Positions 35,947 through 43,941 of a DNA stretch of 64,000 bases are shown piece after piece. The notes beneath the pieces were generated by a model that was given only the letters and a program-made list of their open reading frames with translations, did no database searches and had not been told where the DNA came from. The position numbers were made by a program, and so were the translations under genes. The DNA is from Aeoliella sp052161615 (GTDB taxonomy: Bacteria > Planctomycetota > Planctomycetia > Pirellulales > Lacipirellulaceae), in contig NZ_CP197417.1 in assembly GCF_052161615.1 (NCBI RefSeq), positions 3,100,001 through 3,164,000 on the forward strand, in the 5' to 3' direction. Numbering within the stretch: position 1 is the first letter of the stretch; every line of letters starts with the position of its first letter.

Positions 35947-36780
35947 ATGCAAAACACACCCGAAACCGAAGCCCAGGCACGCCTCGATTGGGCCCTTGAG
36001 ATCGCTCGGCAGGCCGGCGACGTGACGCTCCAGCATTTCCGCAATTCGTCGCTCGAAGTCGAGCGAAAAGGGGACGATTCGCCCGTCACCGCGGCCGACA
36101 AAGCAGCCGAGCGGCTGCTCCGTGAGCGGATCGCCGAGCGATTCCCCAACGACGCCATCGTAGGGGAAGAATACGGCGAAACCGCGGGAAATTCGGGGTA
36201 TATCTGGGTGCTCGACCCGATCGATGGGACCAAGAGCTTCATCCACGGCATACCGCTATACACGACGCTGATTGGGGTGCTGTACGCATCGGATGGCGAG
36301 GTAACCCGCGGAAAAACCGTCCTTGGGGTGATCCGCGCCCCCGCGCTCGACGAGATGATCTACGCCCGCCGGGGTGCCGGAGCTTGGCACCAGCAGGGAG
36401 ACACCACGCCCGTCGAAGCCAAAATCGACCCTACGCGGACGCTCGCCGAGGGTTTGCTGCTGACCAGCGAGGTGAAAACCTTCGGGAAACGCCCCTCCGG
36501 CGAGGGGCTCACAGCCTATCTGGAACTGGACGGCCGAGCCCGACTGGCCCGCACTTGGGGCGACGCCTACGGCTACTTAATGGTCGCCACCGGCCGGGCG
36601 GAGCTCATGATCGACCCCGCGATGAGCCTCTGGGACGCCGCGGCCTTGCAGCCCATCATCGAGGAGGCAGGCGGGGTGTTTTGCGACTGGGAGGGCAATC
36701 CCACCGTCCACTCGGGCGAGGCCATGGCGGGCAATCGACAGGTGGTGGACGAAGCCTTGCACATCACCAAACGGCGGTAG
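35947..36780 (+). CDS. Inositol-monophosphatase-family enzyme, probably histidinol-phosphatase
   Basis: 277 residues. Li-sensitive Mg-dependent phosphatase fold. Metal-binding motifs are complete: DDSPVTAADKAAE near 43-55, GEEYGE near 77, WVLDPIDGTKSFIHG near 90-104 and MSLWDAAALQPIIEEAGG near 228. The PIDGTK.F..G form with the Trp-Asp-xx-Ala motif fits both inositol-1-phosphatase and the HisN-type histidinol-phosphatase; I lean to the latter without proof. Stands alone, divergent from the gene at 35317. Confidence 0.85.
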   Translation: MQNTPETEAQARLDWALEIARQAGDVTLQHFRNSSLEVERKGDDSPVTAADKAAERLLRERIAERFPNDAIVGEEYGETAGNSGYIWVLDPIDGTKSFIHGIPLYTTLIGVLYASDGEVTRGKTVLGVIRAPALDEMIYARRGAGAWHQQGDTTPVEAKIDPTRTLAEGLLLTSEVKTFGKRPSGEGLTAYLELDGRARLARTWGDAYGYLMVATGRAELMIDPAMSLWDAAALQPIIEEAGGVFCDWEGNPTVHSGEAMAGNRQVVDEALHITKRR

Positions 36781-36896
36781 ACCGCATTTCCTGGCACAAT
36801 CTTGTGGCCCGGAACCTCGCGATCAGATAGCCTGAAGCCTACCCCGACGCACTCCCGGGGTGGCACTTATCCATTGAACACGGAACAGGCGTTCTC

Positions 36897-37877
36897 ATGA
36901 TCTCCACCACACGCGTGGCTTGCTGGGCTGCCGCCTGCATTGCAGCCATTAGCCACTGCTCTCCTGCCCTGGCGGTGAACCAGAACCTCAATCTGCAATT
37001 GCTGCCGACCACGACAACCACCAATCGGTTGACTGTCAAGGTGACAACCAATGGTATGAGCGATTCGGAACTCACCCGTGCCAGTGGAAATATCCTTAGC
37101 ACGATTGGCTACGACATCTTCGAGGGGCTTCCGCTTGTTCACTCTATCCGGTTTACGGGGGGAAGCTTGGCTCTCAACGGTGCAACAACTTCTAACGTTG
37201 TGCTTAATCTTGGCAACTTCATCGTGGGCCTCGATATCGTGGGGGCCGGCTTGGGAGGTCGCCTGGATACACCATCGCCTCCCAGTTTGGTTACGAATGG
37301 CTCGTTCAATACGGCAGATCACCTTGTCCGCATCAACACCGGCACGCTCACTGCGACAGGGCGAGGTCTGTTAGGCAGCATTAACGAGACGATTAATCTC
37401 AGCACCGATCCGCTCGACCTCCAGACCCAAGGCACATCGACTATCGCCGTTGCACAGACAGCCACGGCCGGACTGAATCGTACTTTCGAAGTGACGTTGC
37501 AACTCCCAGTCGATGCCACTGAATTGATCACGGACCCCACTGACATCACCATTGAAGTCGACGGCACCGTCACCGCTCGCTCGACGTTTACCGTCGCTTT
37601 CCCCCTCGAAGGCGACTACAACGGCGATGGCGAAGTGAACCTTGCCGACTACACGGTGTGGCGAGACTCGCTCGGTGCGACGGGCAAGACCCTCGCCGCT
37701 GATGGCAATTTCGATTGGGTGGTGGATGCCGCAGATTACGGCCTCTGGACGAACAACTTCGGCGACGAAGTACCCGGCGCATTGCTTGCTCCCGCCTCAG
37801 TGCCCGAGCCCGCATCGGTTTTGTTGGTACTGGGTTGCTCGATAGTTGGGTTACGTCGCCGCGGGCGCCGGGGTTAG
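36897..37877 (+). CDS. Exported PEP-CTERM protein with dockerin-like repeat
   Basis: 326 residues. Signal peptide (CWAAACIAAISHCSPALA, to about 24), a Thr/Ser/Asn-rich beta region of about 200 residues, then a dockerin type I-like pair near 238-290 (GDYNGDGEVNLADYTVWRDS; DGNFDWVVDAADYGLWTNNFG) with Asp/Asn ligands for calcium, and a C-terminal PEP-CTERM signal (VPEPASVLLVLGCSIVG, then Arg-rich). Such proteins are thought to be sorted by exosortase to the surface. The dockerin-plus-PEP-CTERM layout is typical of Pirellulales. The cargo role is unknown. Confidence 0.85.
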   Translation: MISTTRVACWAAACIAAISHCSPALAVNQNLNLQLLPTTTTTNRLTVKVTTNGMSDSELTRASGNILSTIGYDIFEGLPLVHSIRFTGGSLALNGATTSNVVLNLGNFIVGLDIVGAGLGGRLDTPSPPSLVTNGSFNTADHLVRINTGTLTATGRGLLGSINETINLSTDPLDLQTQGTSTIAVAQTATAGLNRTFEVTLQLPVDATELITDPTDITIEVDGTVTARSTFTVAFPLEGDYNGDGEVNLADYTVWRDSLGATGKTLAADGNFDWVVDAADYGLWTNNFGDEVPGALLAPASVPEPASVLLVLGCSIVGLRRRGRRG

Positions 37878-37925
37878 GATGATGGCTCACCATAGCCCTC
37901 ACCTTGCTCCTTCCGCAGGCACACC

Positions 37926-38765
37926 ATGACGCTGCTACTCCGCACCCTCCCCCTCGTCGCGATTCTTGCCACGAGTTCGTCGCTACTTGCCGCCGAGAAG
38001 TTCTCCACCCGCGATGTGGTCTATAAGAAAGTGGGCGATCGCGAGTTGGTTATCGATCTGTACGAGCCGACCGCCAAGTCGGAATCGCCCCGCCCGGCAA
38101 TCGTCTACTTCCATGGCGGCGGCTGGGGCAAAGGGAGTCGCAAGTCGTTCGAAGGCCGTGCTCGGCGCTACGCCGCGATGGGCATTCCGTGCGCGGCGGT
38201 TGAGTACCGCTTCATCAGCCGCAAGCCCAACGATCCACCCATCGTTTGCATTCAGGATGCGAAGAGCGCGATGCGTTGGGTTCGCTCGCACGCTGAGGAA
38301 CTGAACATCGACCCCGACAAGATCATGGCCAGCGGCAGCTCGGCCGGAGGCCACCTCTCGGCCGCGGTCACTCTGCTTGACGGCGTCGACGACCCCGCGG
38401 ACGACCTAAGCGTCTCGCCCAAAGCCAACGCGATGGTCCTGTTCTGCCCTGTGCTCGACAACGGCCCCGACGGCGGCTACGGCAACGATCGCTGCGGTCC
38501 CAACTGGCGGGACTATTCCCCCGCGCACCACGTCGTGAAAGGCGCGCCGCCAACCCTGATCTTCGCCGGCCGCGACGACCAAACCGCCAAACTGGTCCTG
38601 CTCGACCGCTTCACCACGGCCATGCACGAAGCCGGTAACTCTTGCGAACTAGTGGTCTTCGAAGGGGGCCACGATTTTGCGAGCGGCCGGGTGCACCCCA
38701 AGAATGCCAAGGCCGTGGAGGAATCGTATGACGAGTTTCTTAAGGATCAGGGGTGGTTGAAGTAG
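37926..38765 (+). CDS. Alpha/beta-hydrolase, BD-FAE/esterase type
   Basis: 279 residues. Signal peptide (TLLLRTLPLVAILATSSSLLAAE) suggests an exported enzyme. The esterase core has the oxyanion motif YFHGGGWGKGS near 60-70, the nucleophile elbow GSSAGGH near 137 and a catalytic Asp/His pair suggested by GRDDQTA near 218 and GGHDFASG near 250. Members of this family cleave acetyl or feruloyl groups from plant polysaccharides or other carboxylic esters. It follows the PEP-CTERM gene by 48 nt. Confidence 0.85.
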   Translation: MTLLLRTLPLVAILATSSSLLAAEKFSTRDVVYKKVGDRELVIDLYEPTAKSESPRPAIVYFHGGGWGKGSRKSFEGRARRYAAMGIPCAAVEYRFISRKPNDPPIVCIQDAKSAMRWVRSHAEELNIDPDKIMASGSSAGGHLSAAVTLLDGVDDPADDLSVSPKANAMVLFCPVLDNGPDGGYGNDRCGPNWRDYSPAHHVVKGAPPTLIFAGRDDQTAKLVLLDRFTTAMHEAGNSCELVVFEGGHDFASGRVHPKNAKAVEESYDEFLKDQGWLK

Positions 38766-38810
38766 CCGCCACCGGGCACCTTAAACAATTGTACCGAAAG
38801 CACTTAGCCC

Positions 38811-38838
38811 CTCATCGTTCGATCCCAAAAGCGATGAG
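38811..38838. terminator. Hairpin downstream of the esterase gene
   Basis: CTCATCG / CGATGAG with a 14-nt loop, flanked by CCC and CGGGG that may extend it. No clear T-run follows, so termination is only possible. Confidence 0.35.
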
Positions 38839-38928
38839 CGCGGGGTAACGTGACCTTGTTCTCATGCGATTCTCCTGAAAACTTGCCGGAACAAGGCATC
38901 CAGGGGCCTCCACCAAGCCGATCCCACG

Positions 38929-38956
38929 TTGCATATCTCCAGTACTCCGGTATACT
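38929..38956 (+). promoter_or_regulatory. Probable rpmB promoter
   Basis: TTGCAT, 16-bp spacer, TATACT (5/6 match to the -10). Predicted start near 38963, about 43 nt upstream of rpmB. Confidence 0.55.
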
Positions 38957-39005
38957 TACGAGCTTTCCAATACCAGCTTTGGGCTGACCGTAGCGAGAGA
39001 CCATC

Positions 39006-39278
39006 ATGGCGAAGCAATGCGAAGTTTGCGGCAAGGGGCCGCAGATGGGAAATCAAGTCACTATCCGTGGTAAGAAGAAGTACCTGGGTGGCGTGGGTAC
39101 CAAGATCACCGGCATCACTCGCCGGCAGTTCAAGCCCAACCTCCAGCGGGTGCACGTCACCGGCAAGGATGGCAAGAACGTGACGCAACTGGTCTGCACG
39201 CAGTGCATTCGCGGCGGTGGCATCCGCAAGGTTGTCCAGCGGGCTCCGTTCAGCGTTCCGCAAGCGGCCGGCAAGTAG
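39006..39278 (+). CDS. rpmB: 50S ribosomal protein L28
   Basis: 90 residues. Seen: AKQCEVCGKGPQMGNQV at the N-terminus, KKKYLGGVGTKI, RRQFKPNLQRVHV and a second cysteine pair CTQC near residue 64, so the zinc-binding (C+) form is present. Its C-terminal extension is a little longer than in E. coli L28. Leads a likely operon with gatC (14 nt apart). Confidence 0.95.
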   Translation: MAKQCEVCGKGPQMGNQVTIRGKKKYLGGVGTKITGITRRQFKPNLQRVHVTGKDGKNVTQLVCTQCIRGGGIRKVVQRAPFSVPQAAGK

Positions 39279-39292
39279 CCGCACCCTCGCCC

Positions 39293-39583
39293 ATGGCACT
39301 CACTAAGGCCGACGTCGAAAAGGTCGCGCTGCTCGGACGGCTCATGCTGACGCCGGACGAGCTAGAGTCGATGACCGCCGACCTCGCCGGCATTGTCGGC
39401 TACGTGGACCAGCTCGCCGAGGTGGACACGGACGACGTTGCGCCGATGGTGCACGCCATCGAGCTCCGCAACGTCACCAAGGACGACGCCGTCGCCGCAA
39501 GCCTGCCCCGCGGCGAAGCCCTGGCCAACGCGCCCAAACACAACAACGAGGGCTATCTGGTGCCTGCGGTGATGGGTGATTGA
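39293..39583 (+). CDS. gatC: Asp-tRNA(Asn)/Glu-tRNA(Gln) amidotransferase subunit C
   Basis: 96 residues from 39293; an upstream in-frame start at 39203 would overlap rpmB. Small belt subunit that holds GatA and GatB together. Family features: TKADVEKVALLGRLMLTPDELE near the N-terminus, the YVDQLAEVDTDDVAPM motif near 42-57 and the extended tail with NAPKHNNEGYLVPAVMG. With gatA and gatB in this window, the organism uses indirect amidation for Gln and/or Asn tRNAs. Confidence 0.93.
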   Translation: MALTKADVEKVALLGRLMLTPDELESMTADLAGIVGYVDQLAEVDTDDVAPMVHAIELRNVTKDDAVAASLPRGEALANAPKHNNEGYLVPAVMGD

Positions 39584-39621
39584 ATGATTGCTTATAACTC
39601 CGCGGCGAGTCTTGTTAGTAC

Positions 39622-39843
39622 ATGAGCCCTCATTTGATTCAACAACTTCATGATGAACTGAGTTGCTTGGGTCAGGCTCAGCTAACGGAAGTGCTCGCGT
39701 TCGTCGAAGCTCTGAAAGCGGAGAGCAAGCCACTACGTCCGCGCCTCGAAAAAATCGTCGGCGGCATCTCGGCTGAAGATCTAGCGGCGATGAAGTTAGC
39801 GATCGAACAGGACTGCGAACATGCTCCGACGGCGGCTTCTTGA
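39622..39843 (+). CDS. Small helical protein between gatC and gatA
   Basis: 73 residues (MSPHLIQQLHDELSCLGQAQLTEVLAFVEAL and on), all-helical, no signal or membrane segment. The phrase QLTEVLAFVEALK and the acidic tail are reminiscent of small antitoxins, but no toxin gene follows: gatA starts 49 nt later. It may be a passenger in the gat operon. Function unknown; the existence of the gene rests on frame, codon use and spacing. Confidence 0.5.
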   Translation: MSPHLIQQLHDELSCLGQAQLTEVLAFVEALKAESKPLRPRLEKIVGGISAEDLAAMKLAIEQDCEHAPTAAS

Positions 39844-39892
39844 GTCTTGCATTAGATAGTGAAAGTACTTTTTCCAGCGAACAGCCCCCTCC

Positions 39893-41428
39893 ATGTCCCT
39901 CACCCAGCTCACCGCCGTCGAACTAAGCCGACAGCTCGCGGCGGGCGAGGTGAGTTCGGTTGAACTCACGCAGGCGTATCTCGATCGCATCGCGAAGTAC
40001 GATGGTGCCGTTGGCGCCTTCCTTCGCCACGATGCCGATCGTGCCCTCTCGACGGCCAAGCACATCGACGAACGTCGCGCTGCCGGTGAGAAACTCGGCC
40101 CGCTCGCGGGCATTCCCGTCGCGGTGAAGGACATTCTCGCCGAAGTCGGCGAGCGAACCACCTGCGCGTCGCGAATGCTCGAAGAGTTTCGTGCTCGCTA
40201 CGACTCGACCGTCGTCGCCCGGCTGAAAGCCGCCGACGCCGTGCTCATCGGGCGGACGAACATGGACGAGTTTGCTATGGGTGGCTCGACCGAGAACTCG
40301 GCGTTCCAGTCGACGCACAACCCGTGGAACCTCAAGTGCTCGCCCGGTGGTTCGAGTGGTGGTGCCGCCGCCGCGGTCGCCTCGGACATGGCCCCACTCT
40401 CTATCGGCACCGACACCGGCGGGTCGATTCGCCAACCCGCCAGCTTCTGTGGCGTCACGGGACTTAAACCAACTTACGGCCGGGTGAGTCGCTACGGGTT
40501 GGTGGCTTACGCGAGCAGTCTCGACCAAGTGGGCCCGCTCGCCCGCAGCGTGGACGATGTTGCCCTGCTCTACCAAACCATCGCCGGCCACGATCCACAG
40601 GACTCGACCTCGCTCGACGAACCCCACGCTCTGGGGTCGTCCCTCGATACACCACTCAAAGATCTTCGCATCGGCGTCCCCAAGGAGTTCTTTGCCGAAG
40701 GGCTCGACGCCGAGGTGGAAGCCGCTGTTCGCGAGGCGTTATCTACCTACGAGTCGCTTGGTGCGAAACTAGTAAAAATCTCTCTGCCGCACAGCAAGTA
40801 CGCCGTAGCGACCTACTACGTGATTGCCCCGTGCGAGGCGTCGAGCAACCTCGCTCGGTACGATGGCGTGCACTACGGTTATCGCGCCGACCAAGCGACC
40901 ATCGCGACTGAGCTTGCCGCCGAGCGTGCTGCCCTTGAAGAAGCCGGCGAGCGCCGCGCCGCGCAGAATCTCGACTCGGTGCTCGTACGGATGTATCGCA
41001 AGAGCCGCAGCGAGGCGTTCGGCCCCGAAGTAAAACGCCGCATCATGCTCGGCACCTACGCCCTCAGCGCCGGCTACTACGACGCCTACTACTTAAAGGC
41101 TCTCAAGGTTCGCAGGCTGATTCGCCAGGACTACGATCAAGCGTTCGAGAAGGTCGACGTCGTCGCCGGCCCCGTTGCTCCCACGCCCGCGTTCGAACTC
41201 GGTTCGTTAACCGACGATCCGCTCGCCATGTACTTGGTCGACCTTTACACCGTCAGCGCCAACCTCACCGGCATCCCCGCCCTGAGCCTCCCCTGCGGCA
41301 TCAGCAAATCAGGCCTGCCGATCGGCCTGCAACTCCAAGCCAAGCCGCTCGCCGAAGATACCCTCCTCCGCGCCGGCAAGATGTACCAAACTGCGACCGA
41401 CTGGCACAACAGGCGCCCGCCTTTGTAG
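39893..41428 (+). CDS. gatA: Asp-tRNA(Asn)/Glu-tRNA(Gln) amidotransferase subunit A
   Basis: 511 residues. Amidase that releases ammonia from Gln or Asn for transfer to misacylated tRNA. The Ser-cisSer-Lys triad is visible: PVAVKDI (Lys near 81), GGSSGGAAAAVA (cis-Ser near 158) and GTDTGGSIRQPA (nucleophile Ser near 180), with FCGVTGLKPTYGRVSRYG after it. Slightly longer than many GatA. Follows the small gene at 39622; gatB follows after a 165-nt gap with palindromic repeats. Confidence 0.96.
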   Translation: MSLTQLTAVELSRQLAAGEVSSVELTQAYLDRIAKYDGAVGAFLRHDADRALSTAKHIDERRAAGEKLGPLAGIPVAVKDILAEVGERTTCASRMLEEFRARYDSTVVARLKAADAVLIGRTNMDEFAMGGSTENSAFQSTHNPWNLKCSPGGSSGGAAAAVASDMAPLSIGTDTGGSIRQPASFCGVTGLKPTYGRVSRYGLVAYASSLDQVGPLARSVDDVALLYQTIAGHDPQDSTSLDEPHALGSSLDTPLKDLRIGVPKEFFAEGLDAEVEAAVREALSTYESLGAKLVKISLPHSKYAVATYYVIAPCEASSNLARYDGVHYGYRADQATIATELAAERAALEEAGERRAAQNLDSVLVRMYRKSRSEAFGPEVKRRIMLGTYALSAGYYDAYYLKALKVRRLIRQDYDQAFEKVDVVAGPVAPTPAFELGSLTDDPLAMYLVDLYTVSANLTGIPALSLPCGISKSGLPIGLQLQAKPLAEDTLLRAGKMYQTATDWHNRRPPL

Positions 41429-41460
41429 AACGGCGTGTAGGTCCGCTGACTTAGGCGGGC

Positions 41461-41554
41461 ATAATGACCAATTCAGAATTACCAATGACCAATGATGAAG
41501 TGGATAAGCGTTGCTTAGAGATCATTGGTCATTGTTAAATCGTCATTGGTCATT
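41461..41554. repeat. Nested inverted repeat of ATTGGTCATT units
   Basis: ACCAATGACCAATGAT at 41481-41496 pairs with ATCATTGGTCATTG at 41521-41534 (14 bp), and AATGACCAAT at 41463-41472 pairs with ATTGGTCATT at 41545-41554, so the whole gap between gatA and gatB can fold into a nested hairpin built from a short tandem motif. AT-rich against a GC-rich background. Possible terminator or mRNA processing site within the gat cluster, or an interspersed element. Confidence 0.65.
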
Positions 41555-41593
41555 CCTCGATTGAACTATTGAAGCAAGCAGCTCTCACCATTC

Positions 41594-43060
41594 ATGCCCC
41601 AATACACCACCATCATCGGCCTTGAAGTTCACGTGCAGCTTGCCACGAAGAGCAAGTTGTTCTGCCGGTGTAGCACGCAATTTGGGGCCGAGCCGAACAC
41701 GCAGACGTGCCCCGTGTGCATTGGGTTGCCGGGTTCGCTGCCGGTGATGAATCGCGAAGCACTTAGTCTGGCTCTCAAGACCGCGGTTGCACTCAACTGC
41801 ACGATTCCGCCCCTCACCAAGTGGGACCGCAAGCAGTACTACTACCCCGACTTGCCGAAGGGGTATCAGATTTCGCAGTACGACATGCCGATGTCCGAGC
41901 ATGGATACCTTGAAATCTCGGACTCGAAAGATCGTTTTGAAACGAAGCGAATTCGCATTCTCCGCGCGCATCTCGAAGAAGACGCCGGCAAGAGCGTGCA
42001 TGACGAAGTCGCTGGGCGAGCGGACAGTGTGATCGACCTCAATCGCACGGGAACGCCCCTGCTCGAAATCGTTAGCGAGCCCGACATGCGTTCGCCGCTC
42101 GAAGCTCGAGCATATCTCGACGAGCTGAAACTTTTGCTCACGTACATCGGCGTCTCCGATTGCAACATGCAAGAAGGGAGCCTTCGCGTCGATGCGAACG
42201 TCAACCTGCACCTCGACACCGACGCCGGCAAAGTGGCCACGCCGATTGTCGAAATCAAGAACATGAACAGCTTCCGCGCCGTCGAACGAGCCATCGAGTA
42301 CGAAGCTCGCCGGCAGTACGACGTGTGGGAAGAAACCGGTGCGAAGCTCGGCGACATGCCCAAGCAGACTCGCGGCTGGGACGACGCCGCGGGCGTCACG
42401 CGCGGCCAGCGGAGCAAGGAAGAGTCGAGCGACTACCGCTACTTTCCGGATCCCGATTTGGTGCCCGTTGAGTTCAGCGAGGTGGAGGTGGCCGATGCCC
42501 GCGGTTCGCTAGGCGATTTGCCGGCCGACCTGCGCCGGCAACTCCAAGCCGATCACGGGCTCTCGCTCTACGACTCCGAAGTGCTGGTAAACCAAGGCCG
42601 ACCGTTGCTCGACTATTACCTCGCCGCCGTAAACGTTGCGGGTGATGCAAAGGGTGTCTGCAACTGGGTGACGCAGGACGTCCTGCGCGTGCTCAAAGAC
42701 TCAGAAGCGACGATCGAAACCTTCACCATCGCACCCGCTGCGCTCGGCGAGTTCGTCGCCAAGCAGAAATCGGGCGAACTTCCTAGCGCACGCAGTCGCG
42801 AAGTGTTCGACGCGATGCTCACAAAGAATCTTTCGGCCACCGAGGCAATGCACTCCCTCGGTATCGAAGAAGTTGACGACTCCGAACTCGAAGCAATCTG
42901 CCAGTCGCTGCTCGACGCCAATCCCCGCGTGGTCGACGACGTGAAGAATGGCAAACAGCAGGCGATTGGCGCGCTGATTGGCCAAGCCAAGAAGCAAAAC
43001 CCTAATGCCGACCCAGGCCGAGTCCGCCAGATTTGCCTCGACCTGATTGCGAAGATGTAA
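41594..43060 (+). CDS. gatB: Asp-tRNA(Asn)/Glu-tRNA(Gln) amidotransferase subunit B
   Basis: 488 residues. Activates the side chain of Glu- or Asp-tRNA with ATP for amidation. Seen: IGLEVHVQLATKSKLFCRC near the start, with Cys/Cys pairs typical of the zinc-bearing form (CRC; CPVC), GLPGSLPVMNREA, KQYYYPDLPKGYQISQYD near 80-97, the DLNRTGTPLLEIVSEPD motif near 146-162, EIKNMNSFRAVERAIEYE, and the C-terminal YqeY-like tail. Its stop is 7 nt before the SAM hydrolase-family gene. Confidence 0.97.
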   Translation: MPQYTTIIGLEVHVQLATKSKLFCRCSTQFGAEPNTQTCPVCIGLPGSLPVMNREALSLALKTAVALNCTIPPLTKWDRKQYYYPDLPKGYQISQYDMPMSEHGYLEISDSKDRFETKRIRILRAHLEEDAGKSVHDEVAGRADSVIDLNRTGTPLLEIVSEPDMRSPLEARAYLDELKLLLTYIGVSDCNMQEGSLRVDANVNLHLDTDAGKVATPIVEIKNMNSFRAVERAIEYEARRQYDVWEETGAKLGDMPKQTRGWDDAAGVTRGQRSKEESSDYRYFPDPDLVPVEFSEVEVADARGSLGDLPADLRRQLQADHGLSLYDSEVLVNQGRPLLDYYLAAVNVAGDAKGVCNWVTQDVLRVLKDSEATIETFTIAPAALGEFVAKQKSGELPSARSREVFDAMLTKNLSATEAMHSLGIEEVDDSELEAICQSLLDANPRVVDDVKNGKQQAIGALIGQAKKQNPNADPGRVRQICLDLIAKM

Positions 43061-43067
43061 TCGCCGC

Positions 43068-43859
43068 ATGAACCCTCCCTCGATCGTCACCCTGACCACC
43101 GATTTTGGCGAGGGGAGCCGGTACGTGGGGGCGATGAAGGGCACGCTACTCTCCATCAATCCGGCGGTCACGATCGTCGACATTACTCACGCGATCCCAC
43201 CACAGGACGTGCTCCAGGGAGCCATCGCGCTCGCCGAGGCTACCCTGTATTTCCCTGAGGGGACCTTGCACATCGCGGTCGTCGATCCGGGCGTGGGGAG
43301 CACTCGGAGAATTCTCTACGCCGAGATCGCCGGCCAGCGGTACGTGCTGCCCGACAATGGACTTTTGTCGTGCTTGGCGGATCTTGCGGAACCCACTACC
43401 ATGCGAAGTGTTGAAAACAAGGATTGGTTCCGACCGGACGTTTCGCGAACGTTCCACGGCCGCGACATCATGGCCCCCGTGGCCGCGCGATTGTCGCTGG
43501 GTGCCGATCCTGCGGAACTTGGTCCGCTGTGCATGGACTTCGTACGGATAGCTCTACCTCAGGCGGAACAAGTGGCAAATAAGATCAATGGGGAGGTGAC
43601 CGAGGTCGACTCGTTCGGCAACCTGATCACCAACATCACCGCCGACATGCTCGAAGGGGTCCCACGGGGCGATGGCACCCGCGTCCACTGCGACGATCAT
43701 GAGACCTTCGGCATCTTCGAGGCCTACTCCGACCAGCCTCCCATGACCCTCATCGCGCTGGTAGGCTCAGGGGGCAAGCTCGAACTCGCAATCGTCGACG
43801 ACTCGGCAAAAATCATGCTCGGCGTACGAGTTGGTACCGCCGTCACCGTCGAGTGGTGA
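43068..43859 (+). CDS. SAM hydroxide adenosyltransferase (DUF62 family)
   Basis: 263 residues from 43068. The family cleaves S-adenosylmethionine with a water-derived hydroxide to adenosine and methionine (the fluorinase/chlorinase fold). Seen: LTTDFGEGSRYVGAMKG near residues 9-25, IVDITHAIPPQDVLQGA, VVDPGVGSTRR, LPDNGLLS and FHGRDIMAPVAARLSLG, which contains the conserved Arg-Asp. The C-terminal beta-barrel has VDSFGNLITNI. Sits between gatB and bioA; bioA also consumes SAM, so shared regulation is conceivable. Confidence 0.9.
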   Translation: MNPPSIVTLTTDFGEGSRYVGAMKGTLLSINPAVTIVDITHAIPPQDVLQGAIALAEATLYFPEGTLHIAVVDPGVGSTRRILYAEIAGQRYVLPDNGLLSCLADLAEPTTMRSVENKDWFRPDVSRTFHGRDIMAPVAARLSLGADPAELGPLCMDFVRIALPQAEQVANKINGEVTEVDSFGNLITNITADMLEGVPRGDGTRVHCDDHETFGIFEAYSDQPPMTLIALVGSGGKLELAIVDDSAKIMLGVRVGTAVTVEW

Positions 43860-43941
43860 GCCTTGCATCCCCTGCAACGTACTTCGAATAGCCCCGAGCA
43901 AGCCTGCTCGGGGTCGATTTGTCACCGCCCCATCGCCCGCC

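Noticed and set aside
36861..36877. TGGCAC upstream of the PEP-CTERM gene as a sigma-54 promoter
   Set aside because: The -24 half matches, but no GC follows at the -12 position with correct spacing.
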